Origin: Pseudogracilibacillus sp.
Lineage (GTDB): Bacteria > Bacillota > Bacilli > Bacillales > Amphibacillaceae
Length of the DNA stretch: 64,000 nucleotides
Reading direction: 5' to 3'
NCBI GenBank assembly: GCA_026169815.1
Contig: JAPFDT010000043.1
Span: 177,183-241,182, forward strand
The notes beneath the pieces were generated by a model. It made no database searches. It was not told the origin of the DNA and saw only the letters and a program-made list of their open reading frames with translations. Positions 18,173 through 26,151 of the stretch are shown in pieces. The number at the start of each line of letters is the position of its first letter. The stretch's first letter is position 1. The position numbers and the translations under genes are program-made.

Positions 18173-18179
18173 TATTTTT

Positions 18180-18219
18180 AAAAAACTATCTAATCCAGTT
18201 GTGGAATAGGTAGTTTTTT
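18180..18219 (+). terminator. Terminator of the lipoprotein gene
   Basis: Arms of about 12 bp (AAAAAACTATCT with AGGTAGTTTTTT), one G-T wobble, ending in T6. Confidence 0.82.
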
Positions 18220-18729
18220 GATGAATGAGCTGATGTTGTAATGTAATTATATTATCTCGATATATGTTAATATAATTTAAAAAACTTTAAAATAGTTCAA
18301 TTTCATAAATTCAGTTATAAAATGAGTTGAATTTCAAATTTCCCTCTAGGGAATTTTGAAAAATGAATGTATGAAAGTGATTAAATCATGATAAATGGCA
18401 TTTTGACGGGATTTATTTAATTGTATATGATGTAGTTGTAAGTAAGGAATGACGATGTAAAAGTCGTGGGCAAACATTTTTTACTTCATAATAAAAGAAA
18501 AGGAGGATAGAATAAAACTTCGAGCAGGGGCTTTGGAAGGTCCCAATAACCCTTCTATTATAGATTAATTTAATAAATCTACGGATAAAATGAGACTCAT
18601 GTTGTAATAATGTTACGCACTCCTAGTTTTAAAAGTAAGTACATGTAATGTGAACCGAAGCAAAATGGAAGAGTATGGTAAAAAGTTGAAATAGGTAATA
18701 TATAGAAATGAAGCGTACAAAAGAGGTGA

Positions 18730-18768
18730 AATCGACTATGTTTGGGATGACGTAGTCGATTTTTTTTC
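18730..18768 (+). terminator. Terminator without an upstream gene
   Basis: AAATCGACTA (18730-18739) pairs with TAGTCGATTT (18754-18763) and is followed by further T residues. Strong intrinsic terminator shape. Confidence 0.65.
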
Positions 18769-18810
18769 TTGTGCAAATATTTTAATAAATTGATGTTTTT
18801 CATGATATAA

Positions 18811-18828
18811 TGAATGAACAATCATTTA
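18811..18828 (+). promoter_or_regulatory. FadR-like palindrome before the MBL hydrolase gene
   Basis: TGAATGA-N4-TCATTTA lies just behind a TATAAT (18806-18811) and matches the Bacillus FadR consensus (TGAATGAMTANTCATTCA, as I remember it) at about 16 of 18 positions. It overlaps the likely transcription start, suited to repression by an acyl-CoA-responsive TetR-type FadR. Confidence 0.45.
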
Positions 18829-18844
18829 GTTAGGAGAGTTGCAA

Positions 18845-19819
18845 GTGAATGTTATGACAAAAGCTCCAACAGTTTATCCGATTTTTGTACCGACAAAAAT
18901 GAGTTTACATACATTTAATTTTTATTTAGTTGAAATAAACCATCGATTATTATTAATTGATGCAGGAATTGATACAGATAAATGTTGGAATATATTTCAA
19001 GATGTTTTATTAGAAAATAATTTTACGATAGAGGATATTGATGCTATTATTTTGACTCACCATCATGAAGATCATATTGGATTAGTCAATCGTATTCGCG
19101 AAGTGAAGGAAGTTCCGTTATATGCGCATGAAAAAGGAGTAAAACGTCTAAAGCGTGATGAAGACTTTTTAGAGAAACGGATTGCTTTATTTGCTGATAT
19201 TTTTACGGAAATGGGTTGTGGAGTAGAGGCGGAACAGGAAATAGCTCGTTTAAAGCAGGCGAAAATTGATAATGCGTCACAAACAATTTTAGGAGATATT
19301 ATTCCAATTCGTGGTGGCGAGACGTTATTTGGTTTTGATATTATAGAAACACCAGGTCACGCTACTGATCATATTATGTTGTATCATCAACCTTCACAAG
19401 TTGCCTTTATAGGTGATCAATTTATTAAACATGCTACGACTAATGCATTAATTGATCTTGACTCTAATCGTAAGCGCACATTATCGTTGGTTATTTACGA
19501 AGCATCATTACGTGATCTATTGCAATATCCAATGACAATAGCGTATAGTGGACACGGAGAAGTTATCGAGGAACCAGAAGAAGTTATTCAATTTCATTTA
19601 AAACGAATTGAAAGAAAGTCAGACAAGGTATTGCACTTATTACGAGAAGAAACTACTATTGCCGCACTAGCTAAAGAAATGTATGGAAAAAAATATGATA
19701 CATTATTTACGCTCGTCATGTCTGATTTAGTTGGCCATATTGATCGGCTAGAAAAGTTAGAGAAAGTGACAAAACGGAAGGAACAAGGTATTTTTTATTA
19801 TAAGAGAGTAGATAAATAA
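18845..19819 (+). CDS. Metallo-beta-lactamase-fold hydrolase
   Basis: 324-residue MBL-fold enzyme. The metal motif HxHxDH is clear at residues 72-77 (THHHEDH). Further ligands lie in the TPGHATDHIMLYH and FIGDQF segments, and a late His in YSGHGEVI. The C-terminal 70 residues form a helical/winged appendix as in the B. subtilis YqgX/RNase-BN-like or LACTB2-like hydrolases. The substrate (thioester, lactone or phosphodiester) is unknown. GTG 18845 has TAGGAG at 18831-18836; TTG 18839 is too close and ATG 18854 is an alternative. It is followed after 12 nt by the aspartate dehydrogenase gene, so the two are an operon. Confidence 0.8.
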   Translation: MNVMTKAPTVYPIFVPTKMSLHTFNFYLVEINHRLLLIDAGIDTDKCWNIFQDVLLENNFTIEDIDAIILTHHHEDHIGLVNRIREVKEVPLYAHEKGVKRLKRDEDFLEKRIALFADIFTEMGCGVEAEQEIARLKQAKIDNASQTILGDIIPIRGGETLFGFDIIETPGHATDHIMLYHQPSQVAFIGDQFIKHATTNALIDLDSNRKRTLSLVIYEASLRDLLQYPMTIAYSGHGEVIEEPEEVIQFHLKRIERKSDKVLHLLREETTIAALAKEMYGKKYDTLFTLVMSDLVGHIDRLEKLEKVTKRKEQGIFYYKRVDK

Positions 19820-19831
19820 GGAGGTTACACG

Positions 19832-20602
19832 TTGAACATAGGAGTGATTGGAGCTGGGGCAATTGCTAGGTATGTGTTAGAAACCGTAGCAGAAGACTCA
19901 TCCATGAACGTTGAAAGTGTGCTCGTACGTGATAAAGATAAGTATGCAAATGTAGCAGAAAAATTTGGTGTAACATTATATACAGATGTAGAAGATTTTT
20001 TAGCATCGAATATTGACATCGTTGTGGAAGCAGCGAATGTTTCAGCAGTAGCAACGTTATTACCAACTGTTTTACGAAAGAAAAGTGCACTTATTATTAG
20101 TATAGGTGCTTTTGTTGATGAAGCATTTACTGTGCGAATGAAGGAAAAAGCTGCACGATACAGTCATCAATTACTTTTACCATCAGGTGCGATAGGCGGA
20201 CTTGATCTTATTCAACATACAGCAAATACGAAGACGCTAGAATCTGTTACATTAGAAACACGAAAACCAGCATATACATTAACAGAAGAACAACTAGAGA
20301 CGGAGAAAATTATCTTTAAAGATAGCGCAAAAGAAGCGATTAAACAATTTCCGAAAAATATTAATGTAGCAATTGCATTAGGAATGGCAGGAATCGGGAT
20401 GGAGCGCACGAATGTAACGATTATCGCTGATCCAATGATTGAACGAAATATGCATACAATCATCGCTTCCGGAGCATTCGGAAAAGTTCATTTCCATGTT
20501 GAAAATGCTCCAATGCCAACGAATGCTAATACGAGTTATTTAGCAGCACTTAGTGTTATCGGCACGTTGAAAAAAAGTCGCCAGCCATTTCAACTCGGTT
20601 AA
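19832..20602 (+). CDS. nadX: L-aspartate dehydrogenase-like protein
   Basis: 256-residue protein of the aspartate dehydrogenase/DUF108 family. The Rossmann GAGAIA motif is at residues 7-12, VVEAANVSAV is in the dinucleotide domain, and PSGAIGGLDLI is the family signature, followed by an NINVAIALGMAGIG segment. The enzyme oxidises aspartate to iminoaspartate with NAD(P)+, an entry into NAD biosynthesis or amino-acid turnover. No nadA or nadC is adjacent, so a catabolic or anaplerotic role with the MBL hydrolase is possible. TTG start at 19832 with a perfect AAGGAGG. Terminated by the hairpin at 20664. Confidence 0.82.
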   Translation: MNIGVIGAGAIARYVLETVAEDSSMNVESVLVRDKDKYANVAEKFGVTLYTDVEDFLASNIDIVVEAANVSAVATLLPTVLRKKSALIISIGAFVDEAFTVRMKEKAARYSHQLLLPSGAIGGLDLIQHTANTKTLESVTLETRKPAYTLTEEQLETEKIIFKDSAKEAIKQFPKNINVAIALGMAGIGMERTNVTIIADPMIERNMHTIIASGAFGKVHFHVENAPMPTNANTSYLAALSVIGTLKKSRQPFQLG

Positions 20603-20663
20603 TAAACACCAATGCACAACGTTCGTTCGACAATATAATATTGCCCGGGTAATAACGAGATAA

Positions 20664-20704
20664 GACAAAACTAGTATCGACATGAGATAGCTAGTTTTTT
20701 TGTC
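20664..20704 (+). terminator. Terminator of the MBL-nadX operon
   Basis: GACAAAACTAG (20664-20674) pairs with CTAGTTTTTTTGTC (20691-20704), including a T-run. Confidence 0.78.
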
Positions 20705-20872
20705 GATTTCTTACATCAAATGTGGTAAATAGCTGAACAAACGGAATGTTACAGTGTTTGTTATATTGTTGCAGAGAGATAACAATTTATTTAAGTGACG
20801 GTTGAACAGGTGAAAAAAAGGGTATTCATTAGTATAGTAAGAAGTAGATGATAAACAAAGGGTGGAAGATAT

Positions 20873-21901
20873 ATGGAAAGAAATGCGTATTTTGATAATG
20901 CGAAAATGTTTTTAATTTTCTTCGTTGTATTTGGTCATATGATTCAACCGTATGTAGAAGGTTCGCAAGCAATAGGTACATTTTATACGTGGTTGTACAC
21001 ATTCCATATGCCAGCGTTTATTTTTTTAGCAGGGTTTTATGCTAAAGGGAGAAGTTCACTTGATTTCATTATGAACTTAGCAAAAAAATTACTAATACCG
21101 TATTTGATTTTTCAAGCTATTTATACGATTTATTATTTTTATATCGGAAAAGCAGGCTGGTTAACGGATAGTATATTTTATCCGCATTGGTCTTTATGGT
21201 TTCTAATTAGTTTATTCTCATGGCACATGTTGCTCATTGGATATAAAAAAATTCACCCAGCTATTGCGCTAACACTCGCAGTGACGTTAGGGATAATTGT
21301 TGGTTATTTTGACCCAATTGGCCATATGTTTAGTTTATCGAGAACGTTTGTATTTTTCCCGTTTTTCTTGTTAGGTCATTTTGCATCAATGAATCAATTA
21401 ATGATTTTAAAGCAAAAACGTATGAAAGTTTTATCTGTTGTAGTGATGTCGATTATAGCTGTAGCAATTTACTTTTTACCAGATATTAATTCTGGATGGT
21501 TACTTGCGTCGAAATCATATAGTACATTAGGAATGGAAACATATGGAAGTATTGCTCGGATATCTGTTTATCTAACTGCATTTGTAATGGCCGCTTCATT
21601 TTTAGCGTGGGTACCACAACGTCGTTTCGCTTTTACAAAAATTGGAGAACGGACGTTATATGTTTATTTATTGCATGGCTTTATCGTGCAGCTGTTCCGA
21701 AATTACGATATTTTATCTTTAGATCATTTTGGACATTGGATTGGATTTGTTATCCTGTCTGCGATTATTGTCATCTTATTGTCTACGAATACTGTGATGA
21801 CGATTTGGCAGCCGTTAGTTGAAGCAAAAGCATCGCGAATAAAACGTTTACTAATAAAATTAGGTGTGAAAGAAGAACGTTATGAAGAACAGACTGATTA
21901 A
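20873..21901 (+). CDS. Acyltransferase 3-family membrane protein
   Basis: 342-residue polytopic membrane protein (about ten helices) of the acyltransferase-3/COG3594 (fucose 4-O-acetylase-like) family. It begins with the typical YFDNAKMFLIFFVVFGHMI segment including the catalytic-type His, then FHMPAFIFLAGFYAK. These proteins O-acylate cell-surface polysaccharides or lipids. The acceptor is not predictable from context. Start ATG 20873 has AAAGGGTGG upstream. Monocistronic. Confidence 0.85.
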   Translation: MERNAYFDNAKMFLIFFVVFGHMIQPYVEGSQAIGTFYTWLYTFHMPAFIFLAGFYAKGRSSLDFIMNLAKKLLIPYLIFQAIYTIYYFYIGKAGWLTDSIFYPHWSLWFLISLFSWHMLLIGYKKIHPAIALTLAVTLGIIVGYFDPIGHMFSLSRTFVFFPFFLLGHFASMNQLMILKQKRMKVLSVVVMSIIAVAIYFLPDINSGWLLASKSYSTLGMETYGSIARISVYLTAFVMAASFLAWVPQRRFAFTKIGERTLYVYLLHGFIVQLFRNYDILSLDHFGHWIGFVILSAIIVILLSTNTVMTIWQPLVEAKASRIKRLLIKLGVKEERYEEQTD

Positions 21902-21911
21902 ATAATGTTAG

Positions 21912-21948
21912 AGATACATGTGCGTTATGCGCGCATGTATCTTTTTTT
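21912..21948 (+). terminator. Terminator of the acyltransferase gene
   Basis: AGATACATG (21912-21920) pairs with CATGTATCT (21934-21942) with extra inner pairs, then T residues. Confidence 0.88.
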
Positions 21949-22014
21949 GTGAAATTAAGTGAGGAATCGTATAATAAGAAGGTGTGTTGAGGTGTTTTGG
22001 CACAGTTCGAATGA

Positions 22015-22041
22015 TTGACAACATACCTTGTTGGGTATAAT
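22015..22041 (+). promoter_or_regulatory. cstR promoter with built-in operator
   Basis: TTGACA at 22015-22020 and TATAAT at 22036-22041 (15-nt spacer; TAATAT two bases on gives 17). The inverted repeat ATACC-N6-GGTAT at 22023-22038 fills the spacer and -10. It has the GC-tract-flanked form of CsoR/CstR-family operators, which fits autoregulation. Confidence 0.65.
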
Positions 22042-22070
22042 ATAAAGATATGAGAGGGAGGAGAGTTAAA

Positions 22071-22334
22071 TTGGAATATAATCAAAAAACGATTAACCGT
22101 CTGAAACGTGTTGAAGGACAAATTAAAGGTATTATCCGTATGATGGAAAGCGAAAAAGAATGTAAAGATGTCATCACTCAGTTATCTGCTTCCCGATCAG
22201 CTATTGACCGTACAATTGGTGTAGTAGTTAGTGAGAATTTAATTGAATGTATTCGTACAATAGATGAAGACGAACAGACAACCGAGGAAGATTTAGTGAA
22301 AGAGGCAGTAGATTTATTAGTGAAAAGTCGCTAA
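22071..22334 (+). CDS. cstR: Persulfide-sensing repressor CstR
   Basis: 87-residue all-helical repressor of the CsoR/RcnR family. The two sensor cysteines fall at residues 31 and 60, the same numbering as Staphylococcus aureus CstR. The segment VSENLIECI lacks the His found in copper-sensing CsoR, so this is the sulfane-sulfur (persulfide/polysulfide) sensor rather than a metal sensor. TTG 22071 is preferred, with GGGAGGAG seven bases upstream and a length equal to CstR. It precedes a rhodanese gene by 39 nt and an operator lies in its promoter, so it likely represses this operon until inactivated by persulfides. Confidence 0.88.
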   Translation: MEYNQKTINRLKRVEGQIKGIIRMMESEKECKDVITQLSASRSAIDRTIGVVVSENLIECIRTIDEDEQTTEEDLVKEAVDLLVKSR

Positions 22335-22373
22335 TTTCATAAATAACTTAAGAGATAGAAAGGAATTCAGTCG

Positions 22374-22670
22374 ATGAAACAAATAACAGCAAAAGAGTTA
22401 GCTGATAAATTAGAACGAAAAGAAGCTATTAAAGTGATTGATGTACGAGAAGAAATAGAAGTAGCGGCAGGCACCATACCTGGAGCAATTCATATGCCGT
22501 TAAGTTTATTTGCGACAGAAGCTAATCAGTTAGATCCGAAGAGTTCGTATGCGTTAATTTGTCAATCAGGTGGCAGAAGTGGGATGGCATGTCGCATGTT
22601 AGAACAATATGATTTTGATGTGTGTAATGTAAGTGATGGTATTGAAGCTTGGACAGGAAAAATTGAATAA
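22374..22670 (+). CDS. Single-domain rhodanese
   Basis: 98-residue rhodanese domain with the active-site loop CQSGGRS (Cys63), the start VIDVREEIEVAAGTIPGAIHMPL and the end GIEAWTG. It transfers sulfane sulfur through a cysteine persulfide in the cytosol. Encoded just behind CstR, it is expected to be induced by reactive sulfur species and to help detoxify them. Unlike staphylococcal cst loci, no persulfide dioxygenase or sulfide:quinone reductase is adjacent. Confidence 0.9.
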   Translation: MKQITAKELADKLERKEAIKVIDVREEIEVAAGTIPGAIHMPLSLFATEANQLDPKSSYALICQSGGRSGMACRMLEQYDFDVCNVSDGIEAWTGKIE

Positions 22671-22680
22671 AATTTAATAT

Positions 22681-22715
22681 TAACCTACTTTCGTAATCGT
22701 GAGTAGGTTATTTTT
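22681..22715 (+). terminator. Terminator of cstR-rhodanese
   Basis: TAACCTAC (22681-22688) pairs with GTAGGTTA (22703-22710), followed by T5. Confidence 0.8.
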
Positions 22716-22898
22716 CATTACTTATTCCATTTAAATTAGTTGAATATCACATCGTATATATTATTTTATATGATGTTAAAAACATTATTAAATCAAAGGA
22801 AGTGAAGGGATCTTCGCCATCCATTCACTTCTAAATACTCATTGTTTTTACTGCGTTTTTTTTCATCTATTACTAGCTCTAACGACATAGTAAAGCTT

Positions 22899-23357
22899 TT
22901 AATCGATTTGATTTTCGATTACATTATTAGCTTTTTCTAAAAAATGTGTAATCAATTCAAGCTCGTCCTCCGTGTATGTATCCGCTAGTTTTACCATTTC
23001 TTCGTGCAGTGCATAATATTTTTCCTTTACTTCTTCCTTATGTTCATATTGAGGAACGATGATTACTTTACGGCGATCATTCGGATCATTTTCTCTCCGT
23101 ACATATCCCGCTTTTTCTAAACGATCAACAAGCGCTGTAACACTTCCAGTCGTTAATCCAGATAGCTTCGATAATTCTCCAGCAGTAATTGGACCAGACT
23201 CACGTAAAATATCTACTGCAATAAAATCATGGTTATATAATCCAAGTGATACAGCAATTTTTTGTTGATACAGTACACTTCTCGTCCCAAGTCCACGCAT
23301 TAGAAGGACAAAATTTTCATGATGATTTGTAGTTTTATTTGGTTTATTAGTTGACAA
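22899..23357 (-). CDS. MarR-family regulator
   Basis: 152-residue MarR-type repressor with the winged-helix core ITAGELSKLSGLTTGSVTALVDRLEKAGYVRRENDPNDRRKV, where DxRxK marks the wing. The TTG start at 23357 has AGGAGGTGG seven bases upstream; the GTG at 23366 lies inside that site. It is transcribed divergently from a DHA2-type exporter, with an operator palindrome between them, the usual layout of a MarR repressor that controls itself and a drug pump. Confidence 0.86.
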   Translation of the reverse strand: MSTNKPNKTTNHHENFVLLMRGLGTRSVLYQQKIAVSLGLYNHDFIAVDILRESGPITAGELSKLSGLTTGSVTALVDRLEKAGYVRRENDPNDRRKVIIVPQYEHKEEVKEKYYALHEEMVKLADTYTEDELELITHFLEKANNVIENQID

Positions 23358-23380
23358 ATAAACCACCTCCTATTAATATT

Positions 23381-23401
23381 ATATCTTGAAGGTCAAGATA
23401 T
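23381..23401. promoter_or_regulatory. MarR operator palindrome
   Basis: Perfect 9-bp arms, ATATCTTGA and TCAAGATAT, separated by 3 nt, 24 nt upstream of the MarR start and in the divergent promoter region of the MFS exporter. The TATCTTGA-type half-site resembles operators of MarR/MhqR-type repressors. Confidence 0.7.
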
Positions 23402-23502
23402 TCGACAAACAAGACAATTGGAAAGTAATATATATGAAAAGCACATTATTGTTCACGTCCATTATATCGACATCTTTAATATAATGTAAAGGGGTTTACA
23501 AA

Positions 23503-25014
23503 ATGGTAGCAAAAAATAGTAATACAGCATTAGTTTTAACAGGATTGTTATTAGCGATGTTCATGGCGGCAATTGATAATACCATTGTAGCTACAGCGAT
23601 GGGAACGATTGTCTCTGATATAGGAGGGATGGATAAAATTTCTTGGATTATGTCTGCTTATATTGTCGCGACGATGGCGGGGATGCCATTATTCGGTAAG
23701 TTGTCAGACATGTACGGTCGAAAAATATTTTTCATCTCTGGTTTAACAATTTTTTTAGTAGGTTCGATTCTATGTGGTTTAGCGGTTTCGATTGAACAAT
23801 TGATTATGTTCCGTGCGATTCAAGGAATTGGTGGTGGGGCATTAATGCCGATTGCCTTTACAATCGTCTATGATGTATTCCCCGCAGATAAACGAGGGAA
23901 AATGATCGGCTTACTTGGAGCAGTTTTTGGAATAGCAAGTGTTGCTGGACCACTTCTAGGCGCATTCATTACAGATAACTTTGGATGGGGTTGGATTTTT
24001 TATATTAACGTTCCACTAGGTGTAATCGTATTTGCTTTAGTAATGATTCATTATAAAGAGTCATTGGAGAGAATGAGACAGAAGATTGATTGGCTCGGTG
24101 CAGGAACATTATTAGTCGCGATATTGAGTCTGATGTTTGCCTTAGAAATGGGTGGAGACCAGTATGCTTGGAATTCAGGCATGATTATTTCACTATTTGC
24201 TAGTTTCGTCGTGTTCTTTGGAATCTTTTGTTATGTGGAAACAAAGGCAGAAGAACCAATTATTCCTTTCTTCTTATTCAAAGGAAGATTGTTTGCTAGT
24301 TCACAAATTTTAGCATTTTTATATGGGGCAACGTTCATTATTTTAATTACGTATTTACCAATTTATATTCAATCGGTTTACGGAGCAACGGCAATGGGGG
24401 CAGGGCTTGTCTTAATGCCATTGTTACTAGGAGTTGTCGGAGGAAGTGCTTCAGGTGGAATCTTCTTAACGAAAACAAGTTATCGTAACTTAATGATTTT
24501 ATCCGTTATTACCTACTTCGTAGGTATGTTGCTACTGAGTACGTTAACGCCAGAATCATCTCGGACACTGTTAACATTTTACATGGTCATTGTTGGATAT
24601 GGAATGGGTTTCTCATTCTCACTACTTCCAACAGCTTCATTGCACAATTTAGCACCACAGTATCGTGGTACAGCTAACTCAACGAATCAGTTCATGCGTA
24701 CACTAGGTATGACAATAGGTGTGACAATTTTCGGATCGGTTCAAAGTAAGTTATTATCAAGTAATTTAACAGAAGGATTTAAAGATGTTGGTGAAGGAGG
24801 GGCAGGAGCGTTTTCAAATTCAGATGAGTTAAGTCAAATTTTCGAACCATCTGTCCGCGAAAAGATTCCAGGAGATATTCTAGATATCATTATTAGTGCT
24901 ATGTCACATTCCATTACACATATTTATTTATTAGCACTAATACCAATTGGAATTGCGTTTGTCTTTGTTTATCTAATGGGGAATGCTAGAGAAATGGGAG
25001 AGGACGTAGAGTGA
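23503..25014 (+). CDS. DHA2-family MFS multidrug exporter
   Basis: 503-residue, 14-helix drug:proton antiporter of the DHA2 (EmrB/QacA) family. It has the N-terminal motif AAIDNTIVATAMGTIVSDIGG, motif A GKLSDMYGRKIFF and motif C GGxxGPLLGAFI (as SVAGPLLGAFITDNFGWGWIFYINVP). It exports hydrophobic toxic compounds or drugs across the membrane. Its probable repressor is the divergent MarR gene. Start ATG with AAAGGGG upstream. Confidence 0.9.
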   Translation: MVAKNSNTALVLTGLLLAMFMAAIDNTIVATAMGTIVSDIGGMDKISWIMSAYIVATMAGMPLFGKLSDMYGRKIFFISGLTIFLVGSILCGLAVSIEQLIMFRAIQGIGGGALMPIAFTIVYDVFPADKRGKMIGLLGAVFGIASVAGPLLGAFITDNFGWGWIFYINVPLGVIVFALVMIHYKESLERMRQKIDWLGAGTLLVAILSLMFALEMGGDQYAWNSGMIISLFASFVVFFGIFCYVETKAEEPIIPFFLFKGRLFASSQILAFLYGATFIILITYLPIYIQSVYGATAMGAGLVLMPLLLGVVGGSASGGIFLTKTSYRNLMILSVITYFVGMLLLSTLTPESSRTLLTFYMVIVGYGMGFSFSLLPTASLHNLAPQYRGTANSTNQFMRTLGMTIGVTIFGSVQSKLLSSNLTEGFKDVGEGGAGAFSNSDELSQIFEPSVREKIPGDILDIIISAMSHSITHIYLLALIPIGIAFVFVYLMGNAREMGEDVE

Positions 25015-25132
25015 AATATTAAAATTGAAGTTGTTCTTAATGCCTTCCATATAGCCATTATTGTAGGTAAAGATAACACTGCGTTTTGTTAATGGAAGAA
25101 TTAAAATAAAGAATATAAGTTAGTATTGAAAA

Positions 25133-25250
25133 AAGTTGAGACAAAACATATTTTATGCATAAGAAAAAGGAAAAATTAAATTAAGTATATTTCCGAAACG
25201 ATTATTTAATCAATCCAAATTCATGTATGAAAAAAGTTTTGTCTCAGCTT
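25133..25250. terminator. Long bidirectional hairpin between MFS and ectC genes
   Basis: 15-bp arms, AAGTTGAGACAAAAC (25133-25147) and its near-perfect complement (25236-25250, one wobble), separated by 88 nt with extra internal pairing. On the minus strand the right arm runs into TTTTTTC, so it could end ectC transcription. It also lies behind the plus-strand exporter gene. Confidence 0.55.
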
Positions 25251-25294
25251 CTTTATTTGTACATTATATTGTAAATTCGTATATTATTTTAGCA

Positions 25295-25684
25295 TTAGTC
25301 TTCTAATAATGGGTACACGCCGTCTTCGTCGTGTGTTTCTGTTCCAACTAATGGTGGGTTGAATACGCAAATTAGACGCATATCTTCTTTTCCACCACGT
25401 AAGTAATGTTCATCGTTTTCGTTTAATGCATACATTGTACCGTCTTCGATTGGGTACACTTTTCCATCTGCAATTGTTTCAATTTCTCCATCACCAGCTA
25501 CACAATATACAGCTTCTAAATGGTTTTTATAATGAATATGTGTTTCTGTTCCAGCATAAATGATCGTTTCATGGAAAGAGAATCCCATATTGTCGCCTTT
25601 TAATAATAGACGTCTACTTGACCACGTATCTGCTTTTACTTCTTTTTCTGTTCCGATAATATCTTTTAGGTTTCTAACAATCAT
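25295..25684 (-). CDS. ectC: L-ectoine synthase
   Basis: 129-residue cupin enzyme that cyclises N-gamma-acetyl-diaminobutyrate to ectoine, the last step of the pathway. Family features are [16 protein letters not shown] at the N-terminus, [24 protein letters not shown] with metal and substrate ligands, and the late [23 protein letters not shown] segment. It lies on the minus strand downstream of ectB but separated from it by 467 nt that contain a structured repeat and a hairpin. It has its own AGGAGA ribosome site. Usual ect operons are tight, so this gap is unusual. Confidence 0.95.
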   Translation of the reverse strand: MIVRNLKDIIGTEKEVKADTWSSRRLLLKGDNMGFSFHETIIYAGTETHIHYKNHLEAVYCVAGDGEIETIADGKVYPIEDGTMYALNENDEHYLRGGKEDMRLICVFNPPLVGTETHDEDGVYPLLED

Positions 25685-25740
25685 GTTTATCTTCTCCTTA
25701 TATGGTTGTGTGACAAATCGTGTTGGTAGTGTCGCTACAG

Positions 25741-25898
25741 AAATATACTACGCTTTCCGCGGGCGGCTAATGTGCCTCGAAGCACAGGACGTGCAAATGC
25801 AGGCTTTGTCACAGGACGTGACGTTCTTTGCCTGCCTCGAGCTCCGCTCTTCGGGGTCACATCGAGGCCTTTTCCCCCGCAGGAGTCTCCGTATATTT
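25741..25898. repeat. Structured dispersed repeat, copy A
   Basis: About 158 bp, more GC-rich than the surroundings. The left end (CTTTCCGCGG near 25753) and right end (CCCGCAGGAGTC near 25877) are imperfect inverted repeats flanked by AAATATAC/GTATATTT. Inside are small hairpins such as GTCAC-AGGAC-GTGAC and a GCAGGC/GCCTGC stem. It is related to copies at 28.5 and 35.4 kb and lies between ectB and ectC. Confidence 0.75.
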
Positions 25899-25974
25899 CT
25901 TTCGCTTACACAAATTAACATTATAACCAACACAATTTTCTAAACAAGCTACTTATATATAATGGCACATAGAA

Positions 25975-26007
25975 CATGCTCGGGTCACAACTAGGAGCCC
26001 GAGCATG
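25975..26007. promoter_or_regulatory. Strong stem-loop in the ectB-ectC gap
   Basis: Perfect 10-bp GC-rich arms, CATGCTCGGG and CCCGAGCATG, with a 13-nt loop. No T-run follows on the minus strand, so it is more likely an mRNA-stability or processing hairpin, or a protein site, than a simple terminator. Confidence 0.55.
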
Positions 26008-26151
26008 GACAAGTCTTGTTGAATGAACTTTTGTATGAACATATTTCACATATTTATTTAACGACATGCCTGTTGTTTCATTACATATTCCTTCGCCGGT
26101 TGGAATACGCAACGAACCTCATCATTTAGAAAAATATTTATGTTGAATTAT

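Larger units (their letters stand above)
18220..18838. other. Gene-poor interval with an orphan terminator
   Basis: About 620 nt without a convincing protein gene. A good ribosome-site-like AAAGGAGG near 18500 has no start codon behind it. A terminator-like hairpin at 18730-18768 has no gene immediately upstream, so a small RNA may be made here. A FadR-like palindrome sits at 18811-18828. Confidence 0.4.

Noticed and set aside
18597..18821. 74-codon minus-strand open frame in the gene-poor interval
   Set aside because: No Shine-Dalgarno, odd composition, and it crosses a terminator hairpin.
25133..25250. Insertion sequence ends (inverted repeats)
   Set aside because: The 88-nt interior has no transposase and the arms flank a T-run on the ectC side, so a terminator is the simpler reading.
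25748..25933. 61-codon open frame on the minus strand within repeat copy A
   Set aside because: It is the translation of a structured repeat, has no ribosome site, and its Cys/Arg-rich composition is typical of GC-rich non-coding repeats.
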